From Luidia sarsii (Eukaryota; Echinodermata; Asteroidea; Paxillosida; Luidiidae), in NCBI GenBank assembly GCA_949987565.1, contig OX465120.1:8880587-8944586 (forward strand): DNA of 64,000 nt, in the 5' to 3' direction. The stretch's first letter is position 1; each line of letters begins with the position of its first letter. The translations under genes were made by a program, and so were the position numbers. Positions 23,471-64,000 of this stretch are shown here, one piece after another. Under the pieces are notes generated by a model. That model was not told the origin of the DNA. It saw only the letters and a program-made list of their open reading frames with translations, and made no database searches.

Positions 23471-25900
23471 ATATGGCGGCGAAAGTCGGACTCATTCAAA
23501 CATATGCGCCTCAATCTCAAACATAACAAATTGGGGAGTTATCGCGAAACAGTAAAGTCTCTTCTGCTTTAAAATCATAAATCTTTATCATTTTCATTTT
23601 ATCACTTCACATTCCTGTATTTGAAGTGAAATGCAAATGATTACGTAATAAATTAGTCAGACAGATCGCTGTTGGCTCTGGCAGCTCTCCCTGCTAAAAC
23701 GGCACATGAATGATTATTTGAGAGCAAAAATGGGACGAATTTTACGTAAGAGAAAAATATCAGAATGAAGAGCGCCCCCAGTAGGCAGAAAATATTTAGT
23801 CCATATAAATCCAGTACAATGTGGGCTCCCCAGACAGTTTCTGCAATGCCTTATTTTTTTTTGTCATGGCTTCAAGCATACACATGGGCAAAGTTGTGGC
23901 TTTTGTCCATGTCCCTGCAAGACCTTATTTTTTAGCCGATTGCCAATGCAAAACCTGTACACGGATGCATGTGTTTATTTTTTGTCTCGTTTGGTACTAT
24001 TGGATTAAGTGTTAAAGTCAAAGCTGATCACAAGAAGTTTAACTTGGATTTTTTTTAATTACACTAGGAGAAAAAAAAAATGTTGTAAGGCTTATCGTGT
24101 CAGCCCGATTCATAGGCCAATTATTTCCCTGCTTAGATCACACCCATGTTAATTTTCATCAAAATAGCTCCAAAAATGACACTAAAAAGTAATATTTTGG
24201 TACATTTTGTCACAATTGAACAGCTGATAATGACATACGGGTAGTGAATATTAGCTTGGGGATAGAGGGCAGGATTTAAGTACTTAAGTGTATTGAAAAC
24301 CATGTGGAAGAATAAAAATAAGTTAGGGCCTTGTTCGACACCCAGCTACCCAGAACTGTGGGGTACTCTGTCCTATTGTTCATATGTAAAATGGGTCGCT
24401 ACCATGTAGAGGGAACCAGACTACAATTGATTGATGGAATCTCGAGAAGCAGATTAGGAAATGTGTGCAGTACCTTGTGGGGGAAATCGACACAGCTACA
24501 ACGCTTTGCTTTAGCACCCAGGACATAATATGTAAGCCACCTCTCAAATAAAAAATAAAAGCAACATTTTAGGGCTTTGTGCAATGCACAGTCACATGCA
24601 AGGTGTCAAACAGTGCATATGAAACACATCTACTTTATCTGTATGCGGAAGAAGAAGCCCACATTTTCTTCGGGGTAGCCACGTCTAGGTTTCAGGTCAG
24701 CTCCCTATAAGAAAATGTACACAAAAAAGGTCCCATATTTTCCAACGAAGCAAAATGACCAAGAGCGTATGTTTTGTCTCTTGCATGAATTTCTAACCGA
24801 AGTAAGAAGTAAAAACTACCCGTGACTTGTGCACATCTTGAGGTTTTCAAATAATATATTTAAAACTATTGAACATTATATCGTGCACATTTTTATTGTT
24901 TTGGAGTACATTTCCCTATTGTGTACTGGTCACGTACAGGGGATACAATTTACAAAGAATGTTTCTTTGGGGGATACATTTGCCCATAGCCACTGGGACC
25001 GATTTGGTGACTGACCGAGTTGACTAGGACCGAGTTGACTGGCACCCCCTGTAGTGCTAAGATGACGTGTACGGTAGGTACGCTTCGCTCCTTTCTGAGT
25101 CTGAGTCAAGACATTTTCTGCTCTGCTTCCATTTTGCACGACGGGAGATTAACAGCTCAAAAGGTCTCAAAATGTACGACGCGAGATTACAAAGTGAAGG
25201 GTTAATTCCAAAGCTGAGATAATGTTGTATGGTCATCTGCTTCCTCAATGGTAGGGCGTACACCCAGCATCTACAGTCGTAAGTTAACCGGGTCTCTTGG
25301 AGTTGGAGCCGCACGAAAACAGTGCCCAATAAACATTCAAAACAAAAATCGGTATCAGCTGGGTAGCTCGGCGTAACGTAAGCCACATCAATTTAAAGAG
25401 TAGGCTTGCAATGTCCAGACAAAGTTTCGTCGGAAATGTCTGTCGAGTCCGTGTGGGAAGGACTACGCCATGTTGAAAGTGTCATATGACACTTTTGCAC
25501 GTTCTTGATTGCCTGGCACGCAGGTTTTTCAGAAACTAACTTGTCTTAGCGAAATTTCTTTCCAACCCCGCTCGTTTCGTGAAATAAAAAAATAATTTCT
25601 GCTAAATAAGCAAGTACTGAGCATGGGAACAGAGCATTTCGTAACTGATGATTTTTTCCGCGTTTAAATACTTAATTTATACTGGCTTCTTAAAACTGGA
25701 GCACGAGATGAAAAGCAAACAGGCTACGGCCCACTGACTATAGGCAATCCGCCTACTTCATTGAATTCTTTCGTTTTCTCGTCAGTTGTCTGTCTAGTTT
25801 GATATAGCTCATGCCTTCTGCTCACCTTTCTCAGGTCTGGTTCCCTAAGCATGGGTGCTTAGACACCTAGTCCTTGTTGGTAAACTCAGGGGGCTGCGCA
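23470..25900. other. Intergenic stretch without recognised gene
   Basis: AT-rich, with no open frame showing a family motif and no clear repeat structure visible by eye. Confidence 0.35.
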
Positions 25901-25921
25901 TGCGCACCTCGGTGTTGTGTT

Positions 25922-25976
25922 TGATCCAGGGCAGTGTGAGCAACCACGCGGTGGGTGCTCACACTGCCCTGGATCA
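25922..25976. repeat. 55-nt near-perfect hairpin
   Basis: The arm 25922-25942 is exactly complementary to 25956-25976 (21 bp). Inside it, after one A/G mismatch on each side, CCAC/GTGG pairs around a 3-base loop GCG. The whole structure is 25 base pairs with one mismatch. It lies about 110 bp before the start of element X copy 2. Confidence 0.8.
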
Positions 25977-26089
25977 CCTGGACGAATGCAAGTCATTCAG
26001 ATCCAATCTTGTCTTAATCAACGTCCAGCACCAGGTGCTTGGTCTGCTTGATGCGGACCTTGTTCAATGTACGCTGGTATAGGCCAACA

Positions 26090-27585
26090 ACCGAATCAAT
26101 CATTCAATCAATCGATGTATTAGTAAGACCTTTTTCCCAAACTCTACTGATACCCTGGCATTATCCAATATCGGTATAATTTATTTCATTTAAATCAGAA
26201 TACATAAAAAACCGAGGGACATGTGGCCCAAATTTTAGAGATTGCCGTCCGTTTTCAAAGGACTCTTATTCTTTAAAAAGTAGATTCAGCTTTCGAATAG
26301 CAGAGGCGAAGGTTGTGACCTCCATTGGATGGATAGTGTTTTCATTTTTGAGCTGTTGATATTTCCGGCGCAGGATAATACTTTCAGTCCCATCTCATCA
26401 GCGTTGCAATTCCGCTGTCCGTTTCGGGACACAGGACGGGGCAAGATCGTATGATTGAGAGTCAGAAATTGGTAAACAGTCTTATTTTCTGATACTTCAT
26501 CTAGGTCAAATCTGTTTGAACGGTACATCCCTCCATCGTGCGAGTATTGCATAAAAGCCTCGACTAGGGCTGCCCTGGCGTCACTCGGCCTGCCGTTTGG
26601 ACACTGCGCTGCTGGCATCCTGTGCGTCTCTCCGTCTCCTCTTCAGTTTACGTGGACTCCTTAAAGTCAGAGGCTAACCACTGCAGGGAGCACGCCGGGA
26701 GAATTCCGTCCGCACGGTAAGTCGATTTTCTTTGCCTTCCGCCGTCTCAGGATTTTCTCCTTCATCCTCTTCCTCCCCCTCCTCCTCCTCCTCCTCCTCC
26801 TCTACACTGTATTTGATGTGGTACATGGGACGCCGACAGTGAGTGTACTGTAGCGCGCGTATGCACTGAACAAATGGCACACAAATCAAAGTATAACACT
26901 CGGAGGCCGTTTCGATCCAGCAGGACCTTTCTCAGATGCAGTATGACAGGGACATGAGAAAAAAGGGGGAGTTCAAAGTGGATTACAGTGGGTTTGCCCT
27001 GCTCGACCTAATAAGCACTAAGTATCCCCCTTCCAATGCCTAATCCTTATCGAAATATTGGACATTCCCTTCGAGTGTTCAATGCATGATGATGGCTGGT
27101 AAAAAAAAAGAGTGGGTCGGTCGGGAACATAAATAAATGACGAATTGTTTTTGTCATCGGGCATAGGGCAAAGCACGGAAACTCAGTGCTTATTGTATGT
27201 AACGAGTAAGAATAATGTTCGCTATTTACTACCCGGATCTTCCACCTATGTGACCCTTGGGGGAATTTGGATCAATGAGTGGCATGGGGACAAATACCGT
27301 TTGTGATCCAGATTCATTATGTTCATGGCTGAAGCATAGGGCTACGAAACATGTCATTTGTTCCTTCGACATCTTCACAGAATGAATCTGGATAAATCCG
27401 GGTAGTAAATAGCGAACATTATTCTTACTCTTTACTTGTAATACATCTATGGTAAGGTAATTTTGGACTGAGGATAAAACAACATAGCTTCTATATCTCT
27501 TGGATCAACATCCCATATGTTTTTTTCCGAATAAATCCAAGAAAAAGGCCTGTCCAAAAGAACGAACAATATTCCTGCAGATTCC
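26090..27585 (+). mobile_element. Unclassified element X, copy 2 (no satellite)
   Basis: It begins at AATCAATCGATG like the satellite cores and keeps the core landmarks (CCGAGGGACATGTGG, TTGATATTTCCGGCGCAGG). It then passes directly into the body (TTCCGCTGTCCGTTTCGGGAC...) without any minisatellite. Copy 1 and copy 2 therefore mark the site where the satellite grew. This copy has a (CTC)n run near 26775-26813 and an inserted inverted-repeat element at 27199-27435. Confidence 0.6.
27199..27435. mobile_element. MITE-like element with 35-bp perfect terminal inverted repeats
   Basis: Positions 27204-27238 are the exact reverse complement of 27396-27430. With one mismatch the arms extend to 27199 and 27435. 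The element interrupts sequence that is continuous in element X copy 1 near 19690, so it is an insertion. At about 230 bp with no coding capacity it fits a non-autonomous DNA transposon. The target duplication is not certain (TTGTA-like on both sides). Confidence 0.75.
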
Positions 27586-27589
27586 TGCA

Positions 27590-28860
27590 GTTTTTGAGGG
27601 TGTTTTTGGTTTCGCCAACACAATAAACATTACAATTCTACAAGAGATGAGGTATATGATGTAATAGAGCATGGTCATAGTTCCAAAATAATGTCAATTG
27701 AAAGAGTCTATTTCCTTGACATGTATCTTGCAAACAATGCATTTCGAGGTACACCTAAATGTACCAAATTTAGTGGGAGGTGAAGTGTCTAAAGGGGGAA
27801 CCTCCTCTGCTTGGACAATTAAGTCACGCAGGTTACGGGGGCGCCTGAAAGCCAAAACAGGCGAGTTTCGACTGGCATCGGCCAGACGATCTGAAGTGTG
27901 GAGAATATGGTGGTTTTCCTTAGTTATCTTCCTGAGAGGAGGAAAAGAAGGGTGGGAGGAAGTAACTAAGGGAACCTTGGGATTGTCCTTGGGATCTGGT
28001 GGCTTTTGTTTAAGTGCCGAACTTATGGAAACTTGGGAATGGAATAGACTTTAGCAATGGAATTGTTCATTTGGCGAGAACTATAGCCTCTAGCAACCGA
28101 GTTACTGGCCAATACTCGTGTGTGGCGGCGAAAGTCAGACTCATTGGAACATATACGCCTCAATCTGAGGGCCTGGCTGTAAGCTATACCAGTCTTACAA
28201 TGTCTGGGTGACAACTGGAGGTTTATTGATGTGTGTCGGTTGGCTTAAAATACAAGTCGGTAGTAAGTGTATTGAGGTCTTTCCGGGCGGTGACATCCAG
28301 AAAGTGGGTCTGCTGAAGAGACTGCTCTTATGTGAATGTGGAAGTCCTGTGGTCAAAGAAAGTATTCAAGGTACTACTGTCCCTAGCCCAAAATAAAATG
28401 AAGAAAACGTCAAATATATATCTCAACCAAATCCAGGGACGGAATGGAGCATCACTGAGCATGCGTTCCTCAAGGTCACCCATGAAGAGGCAAGCAAAGG
28501 AAGGAGCCATGCGCGTGCCCATTGCAGTGCCATGCACTTGAAGATAGTGCTTGCCAAGAAAGGAGAAATTGTTCTAGGCCAGCACTAGCCTCAGGAGGGC
28601 GGTTATGTCAGAGATGGCTGGAAAAGACTGTTTTCCTTTGGCCCGGGCCGAGGAGCAAGCTTGAATGCCTTCTTCCTGGGGGATGTTAGTGTATAGAGAG
28701 AAAACGTCAATGGTACCAATTATGGCAGTGGTCTGAATTTGGAGTGTCATGAACGTATGAGGGGATTTGTACACCATTGTATTATCTAAAATAATACCAA
28801 GATTTTCAGAATCGATTGCAGTTGACTGAAATCTGAAACCCAGAAACAAATACCGTTGCC
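27590..28860 (-). mobile_element. Penelope-like retroelement fragment 3 (RT, catalytic Asp lost)
   Basis: On the minus strand, about 28850-28570 reads AIIGTIDVFSLYTNIPQEEG and SDITALLRLVLA. 28540-28330 reads [26 protein letters not shown] and then [11 protein letters not shown]. These are Penelope-like RT motifs, but the catalytic YIDD box is YIFD, so one of the two metal-binding aspartates is gone. The part towards 27600 keeps pieces of the connector and the zinc-binding region before the endonuclease. It is a decayed copy. Confidence 0.78.
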
Positions 28861-30870
28861 GAATAACAGTGATGGATGTACCATGTGTGTGTACTGCTTG
28901 CCGACGATCCCAGCTCGGAATATCCTATCAACAATTACAATTACAGAATCCTACTTGTGAAATCTTGTAACTGTATTATCGAACATGTCTACTTATTTTG
29001 CTGGTGAAAACGGCACTTCAGTACAACACTAGAGATTTATTAAAAAACAATAAGTAACTTGGTAGGTGATACCCTTGGATCGTGGTCTTGGCTATCCTTG
29101 TACACGACTGTCTCTCCGGTACGACACGGGGCAGAGATTCAGAACAAACGCACGCAAACAACGGCACAATGACACTACCGTGCCGGATCCAAGGTACACA
29201 CGGCATTCAGGTCGTGCCTCTGCCATCCCACACACAACATGTTACAGCGTGTGTGCGTACATGCATGTGTACGAGCGTATATATAGGGCCAAGGAAAGGC
29301 ACGCACTCAACATGTATGCATGCAAGCTACAGGCGGGGAATGGTGTGCGCAATATATAAGCGGTGAATTGGCCTACATTTCACCCCCAACGGCACTGCGG
29401 AAAGCAGTAAACAATATTTCCCAAGCCCGGGTTAAGATATCGTAAGATATCGGCGCAGTAGTGGATGGATGCTAGTATGCCCTCCGCAACTGTCACACCT
29501 CTATCAAACACTCTCTCTCTTAGACGTTTCCTTCAAATCAGTCCCATTCCTATCGTGATCACTCAAGTGTCAGGCTTGTTTGTTCAATACACACAAACAG
29601 TTTCCGTTTTACTTCGTATCATTGGAAAATAAACTTTCTGCCGGCGGGTGTTCAAGGCCGCCTTTCGTTGAATACAGACCGACAGAGTGTGCAAGTTATA
29701 TGCGGCCCAAGGATATAAATTACAATGTACCCAAATCTGTACAAGTCTCGGGACACTGTTATAGCATATAAGTTGAAACAAACAATGTAATACAATCACT
29801 AAAAACGTTCAATAAATCCAAACCACCCACACACAATGGTATAAATTAAAACAAAACAACTACTATGACTTTAAACCGATTAACTTCATTTCATCATGAT
29901 CAGGTTACAAATCCTGTAATTTACTCTTACGTCATCAAGATATTGAACATCAAGCAGGTTCAGATATATCTGCCCATTCTCTAGAATTGTCTGTGGAAAT
30001 TTCAACTACATCATTATCCTGATAAGCCTTAAAGCTTTCTATATATCAAATATCACAACAAGTTATACTCACGGTTATTTCTTGGGAGGTGACGAATTAT
30101 ACCGATGAAAAGGCTGAGTGGTGATGGACACGGCGTAGTATGTGGAAGGATATGTTTCGTTCTTTTTTGTCGAAACTCTGATCGGATTTGTTATGGGGAT
30201 GGAATTATCTGACCCATCGCTGTTCCTGCTGCTTGGGGGGCTTCCTGGGTCTTGGTACGGCCTCAGGTCAAGCATACACTCGCTCACTATACATCCATTG
30301 CTGTTCTGTTGATCGTATGTTCTGATCGACCAAGAACCAGCATATCAGTTCACCCTGACACACAGTATTTCCATAGGGCCTACATGTCCAGCAAGCAGAG
30401 TCCAAAAACCGTACACAGGAACATGTGCTACAAATCAGCAACGCATAAAATGATTTTATTCGGACACTAACCATGACATCTGTCATAACGTTAATCTACT
30501 ATGACTACATGTCAAGTGCGATTGGCTCGGTCTTTTATCAGCTGAGAGGGCTAAACCATTTCTGCTAGCGGTGGGTTTGCTTTCTTACAGAAGAAAAACC
30601 TGTCATGACCATTGTGTACTAACCCTCCCTCCCCTCTCCACTTTCTTTCATCCCCCTCTTCCCCTCTCACCGCTGTTGCTTTCTCTTCACATCCACGTCT
30701 CGTCCTTCTCTCACTCCCCTTTCTGCGCCCTCTCCCCAACCATGTGTAGTGACTGCCCGCTGCACACGAATACAGCCAGACCCCCTCGCTTTCTCTCCCT
30801 CCCTTTCACTCTCTTTCTCACTCACCCATAGACCGTATTAATTAGGCCGAACGGTTAAATGCATATCCTT
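28860..30870. other. Intergenic stretch; possible minus-strand exon at 30075-30330
   Basis: Mostly unrecognised. On the minus strand 30330-30075 stays open and reads WSIRTYDQQNSNGCIV and then a Ser/Pro/Asn-rich end FHRYNSSPPKK-stop. Its composition looks protein-like, but no family is recognised and no partner exon is seen. Just after that stop codon lies a strong donor-like GTGAGT, which argues for a different frame or for chance. Confidence 0.2.
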
Positions 30871-30877
30871 TCACTTG

Positions 30878-31070
30878 CAGCGGCGTAGCCAGGACATTGT
30901 TCATGGGGAAAATAGGGGGGGGGGGCCTGCCAAATTTCATGGGGGTTGGACATCCACTTCGGGCATGTTTAAGATAAAATACACTCAATATCTCAGTGGG
31001 GGCGAGCGGGGTGGCGACGAGCTTTCATGGGGGACGGAAGCACTCCACGCCCCCCGTAGCTACGCCACTG
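30878..31070. mobile_element. Short hAT-like inverted-repeat element
   Basis: The ends CAGCGGCGTAGCCAGG and (reverse complement) CAGTGGCGTAGCTACG are near-identical CAGTGGCGTAGC termini, which are typical of non-autonomous hAT-type elements. The length is 193 bp with a poly-G run inside. An 8-bp target duplication is not evident, so the class is tentative. Confidence 0.5.
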
Positions 31071-31784
31071 TCCATGAGGCGTAAGCATTGAGGGCACCTG
31101 TTCCTCCGTATCGTCCCAATTCCCTCTCTCTCACGTAGCATTTACACTGGATCCCACGAGATGGAATCTGATTCTGCGGCCGGGGCATCTGATCACTGTA
31201 GCGTCTACACTGGATCACGATCTCACTATTAGTTTAAAATAAATAATACTGCGGAGTACGTAAAATAAATTCAAGCATTTTTTTTCGAACGCTAAACTTT
31301 TAGAAAAGAAGGTAAACATTCAAATAAGTTTTGACCGTCACCATGTATGAATAGAAACGTTACGGGCAGTGCATATGGTAGTTGTCCATTTTGAAGGCCG
31401 TGCTGATTGAGTCGAAACGGCCATTGGCAATGCAGCGCTTTCAGGCAAGCTCGTTAACCTGTAGTTATTTACAAACAACGTTCAGTGCGGAGCCTAGTAC
31501 CTAGGCTTAGAACCAGAACCTACCAGTTTTGCATTTGGGAAGAATGCTGCAGTTGTTCCCCGTAATAAGGGTGTATCGATTGACTTCATACAAAATATGG
31601 TTTTAAAAACTATTTTTGTTTGCGGAAAACCATGAACAACGTTCACATGAATGGCGCCCCCACACGCTTGGTTCACTGACTCATCTCAGCACGCTGAGCA
31701 GCTGAGAATGATGCTGCAACGTGCTGATGGGAGCCAGTGACGTCACGGTTGCTAAAGTCTATTCCACCCCAGAAGTTCGGCACT

Positions 31785-32745
31785 CAAACAAAAGTCACCA
31801 GGTCCCAAGATTCCCTTGGTTACTTCCTAAAACCCTTGTCTTCCTCCTCTTATGAAGATAATTAAGGAAAACTACCATATTCTCCACACTTCAGATCGTC
31901 GGGCTGATGCCATTCTAAACTCGCCTGTTTTGGCTTTCAGGCGCCCCCGTAACCTGTGTCCCTTAATTATCCGAGCACAGGTTCTCTCTTTGTACACTTC
32001 ATTTAAATGTACCTCCAAATGCATTGTTTGAAAGACATAATATGTCAAGGAAATAGACCCTTTAAATGGACATTCTTTTGGAAGTACCCACATTACCTAT
32101 GCCTCTATTACCTGCACTACCTCAAACACCATATACAGCCTCATCTCCTGTAGAGTTTGAAACGTTATGTAATGTTGGCGATACCAAACGCACCCACAAA
32201 CGCTATAGGTCAACAATAAAAACCTGTGAAATGGACACCCCTGTTGGGTATTACTTCAATCTCCCTGATCATTCGATATCAGATATGAATGTACTGGGCA
32301 TATAATCCCTTGATCATCGTTGTGATGCTGTTCGGCTTAGCAGAGATAAAATGTGTATGAAGTTTATTCGGACTATTCAACCACATGGTCTCAACATCCG
32401 TGAGGGTAATGACTAACGCCACGCAGATTTCTGATAATCCTTCTTCTACACTTTTCTCTTTGATCTTTCCCCTCTTTTCATTAATCCCTACCCTACTCCT
32501 TGCCCTTCCCTTTGATCTCACCCTACCCGCTTTCCTCTATGTCCTTTGTTTCTAATTCGTGTCCTATTCACTCTTTTCCTCTTTCCTTCTTGTATCTGTT
32601 TATCCTTGTCACTTTGCCTTTGAGAAAGGTCCTGCTAGCATCGAAACGTCAGACCCACTAAGTTTTAAGATTTGCATTTTGGTAAGTTTAGTCAGTAAGC
32701 AGTGTGCACCATTTGTGTACATCACTGAAATTTTATTGAAATCAG
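31785..32745 (+). mobile_element. Penelope-like retroelement fragment 4 (endonuclease and tail)
   Basis: The plus strand carries the connector (GGCTTTCAGGCGCCCCCGTAAC), the decayed zinc-binding region and an endonuclease remnant reading YRSTIKTCEMDTPVGYYFNLPDHS around 32205-32275. The tail ends in the conserved GAGAAAGGTCCTGCTAG..CGAAACGTCAG terminus at about 32620-32660. The frame is broken. Confidence 0.75.
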
Positions 32746-34080
32746 TCAGGCAGTCAGATTCAACAGATACATAATTATGCACTGGATATTCAAGTTCATC
32801 GGACCTACTGTTTCTGAGATCAGTAGGGGGCCTCCAAGGACCCTTCAACCCCAGTTTTTCCATGAAGCGAAATAGCCCAGCTCATATCAGATTAATAAAC
32901 CCACATTTTGTACTTCCTCCATCAGCATTTTGCCGTTTATCAATCCACACTTTGTACTTTGCAATACGCGTTTTGTAGGTTACCAATCCACGCTTTAGAA
33001 TTCACCAATCCACTTTAATTATGGTTTATCAATACACGCAATGTAGCTTATCAAGTCACACTTTGTGATTTATAAATGTATAGTTTACTGTTGATCAATA
33101 CACGTCTTGTAGAAAAGCCCAGTGTTTACACTGATGACTATTCATGATGAAAGTGAGTCACAACGAAACACAGTAGCTACAAGTAACCACACCGGAATGT
33201 TCGCTCACACTCGAAGTCTGTGCAGCATAGTGGGTTTATTTGGGGCGGAGTGTCGAGGCGAATCAGTCAGCTGCAATTCTCGCAGGTCATCTGAGGGTCC
33301 TAGTACGACTCTGCCTCTCTGACCTTCACGTGAAAAGGACTACAGAACGAATTGTTCTTCTGTCCACTTTCAGTCCGCAGCACAAACTTTAACTCTGTTT
33401 ACAACTGTATCATTTTCAAAGGCTGAAGTGGTTAAATACAAGGGATTTTTTCTATTAGTCATCTTTCAGTTCCAGTTATATTTGCTGAGTGGGTCTCCAC
33501 TTTCCTCATTACACCGGGTGAAACTACGCAGGACGCTAAACACTGTCCCAAAATGTTTGGTTAGAGACAAATTTGAAGAGAGAAAATCTTGACCATTATT
33601 AGAAGATATGTGGAACAGGAAACAAGGGAAAGAAGAAGCAGACATTAGTACACAATCAGATAATTAAACAAGTGTGCTAGAGTTATAGAAAATGAGGCAC
33701 AGAATCACATAGAGGATAATGAAAAATCAATCAAGGCTACAATGATAATGGAACACTAACATATTCCATAATGGGTCACATAAATACAACAAGTGTCATG
33801 AAAGAAAAGGGAAAAGGTCAAACCATTATACTGTCGTGTAGTCTGAGAATGACCTAAAAACGGGTGAGAAATGATGACAATGATTGTAGTTGTCTTTAGA
33901 AAGGAAGAGTTATTGTACTTATAATTATAGCTGCAAATTGTTACATAGGGAAACGGGTGATCGTGAGTAGAGCAAACCATGTGCAAAGATGGCGGCGTCT
34001 GAAGAGAGTCATTACAACCGAACAAGGAAACAAGAGAGGGCGCTATACAAATGACCTAAGCGTGCAGAGGGTGCAGCACA
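32745..34080. other. Intergenic stretch upstream of gene B
   Basis: No gene motif is seen. Between about 32880 and 33120 there is a loose array of AATCCACACTTTGTA / AATACACGNNTTGTAG sentences about 25-30 bp long, a degenerate minisatellite. Confidence 0.4.
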
Positions 34081-34084
34081 CAAA

Positions 34085-34480
34085 ATCCATTCAAGATAGC
34101 TCCGCCGAGCTGATTATCATAAAGTGTGTAACCACAACTTTTTTTTAATAAGTGGTCTTTGGAGGCTTATTAACTGATACATTGTAGAACAAGTGAAGCT
34201 TAAGACAACCTGGGGGTTCACTCTTCAATTTGGTATGTAATTTGGACCATATCTGGCTTTAAATGTGGCCCTATTTGGCTGTGGAGGTGGAGGGGTCCAT
34301 CCCAAAATCCTTGCAGAAATTCGGCTTGGACGGCAACACATTTTCGGGGTGTTTTTTCCGGGGTTAATTAGCCAAAAAACTAATCGGCTAAGAGCACTAA
34401 AATTGAAAAGAATCTGAGAGATGAAGGTCCAAAGTACAATTTTAAGTATAGCTTCAAGAACTGAGAGACTTTTGGGCATG
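34085..34480 (+). repeat. Dispersed repeat, copy 2 (also at 8.17-8.58 kb)
   Basis: Matches 8190-8570 in the same orientation over about 390 bp. It ends about 240 bp before the first recognised exon of gene B and may lie in its promoter region. Confidence 0.7.
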
Positions 34481-34504
34481 GAATAATTGGCTTTGAAAGT
34501 GATT

Positions 34505-34593
34505 GTTTTTGTATAGTGTTCAATGGGAGCTCGATTTAGTGTTCTGCACCCCAGAACACTAAATCAACCTCCCATTGAAAACCGTACAAAAAC
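34505..34593. repeat. 89-nt imperfect hairpin upstream of gene B
   Basis: GATTTAGTGTTCTG pairs perfectly with CAGAACACTAAATC around a short CACC-type loop. Pairing continues outward with a few mismatches through TCAATGGGAG and GTTTTTGTA to both ends, about 40 pairs in all. It could be a foldback element or a structured transcript. Confidence 0.65.
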
Positions 34594-34749
34594 ACTATGA
34601 CTTGATATTTTGAATGCGATGGCACTTCCGGAAGACAAAGCTACAATCTGTAGTCCTTTTTGTGCAACGATTTCAAACCACGCAATTTAGTACTCGTGGT
34701 TGCATTTTTTCTTTCTTCCAGCCTTATGCGATATCAGGAGGACGACAAT

Positions 34750-63917
<29,168 letters not shown>

Positions 63918-64000
63918 GTAAGTTTGATCTCCTGAGGATAATTTTAAAACTGTTCAGTAAGTTCGTTTCTTTCGCGATCAATAGGTGAAAACAAGAATGC

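Overview
This is a 64 kb window of repeat-rich, intron-rich animal nuclear DNA, probably from a marine invertebrate. A deuterostome such as an echinoderm, hemichordate or amphioxus is my first guess, but a lophotrochozoan is not excluded. The reasons are GT-AG split genes with short 72-nt leucine-rich-repeat (LRR) exons, long CUB/LDLa/LRR receptor genes related to the snail receptor GRL101 and the relaxin-receptor branch of LGR GPCRs, and many Penelope-like retroelement fragments. No prokaryotic operon, rRNA gene or CRISPR array is visible.

Layout. (1) 278-3861, + strand: the 3' end of receptor gene A, with an LRR N-terminal cap, five LRR exons and one large exon carrying the whole rhodopsin-class seven-helix domain and the stop. 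(2) 3.9-34 kb: intergenic DNA with no convincing gene. It holds Penelope-like fragments, several short inverted-repeat elements, and at 8.6-18.7 kb a 10-kb higher-order satellite in which a ~350-bp core alternates with purine-rich minisatellite arrays. (3) 34750-63917, + strand: the 5' part of receptor gene B. Twenty-eight exons can be chained with consistent reading phase: signal peptide, LamG/pentraxin-like domain, Ig-like domain, two CUB-like exons, then alternating LDLa and CUB modules (11 complete LDLa), then the LRR cap and first two LRRs, which match gene A exon by exon. The window ends before gene B's seven-helix exon.

Genes A and B are therefore head-to-tail neighbours of one tandem receptor family. 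Gene A shows what the end of gene B should look like, and gene B shows what the unseen start of gene A may look like. Almost every module in gene B is a symmetric phase 1-1 exon, the arrangement expected from exon shuffling. One LDLa-CUB-LDLa cassette is present three times, and two of its CUB exons share a 140-bp block with only two silent differences.

The introns of gene B carry distinct simple-sequence arrays (CAAG, AACCC and ACAGG types), Penelope fragments, a terminal-inverted-repeat element, and elements that contain hammerhead-ribozyme cores. All product names come from motif recognition by eye; no database search or structure prediction was run. Exon borders come from splice consensus and phase bookkeeping and need transcript support.
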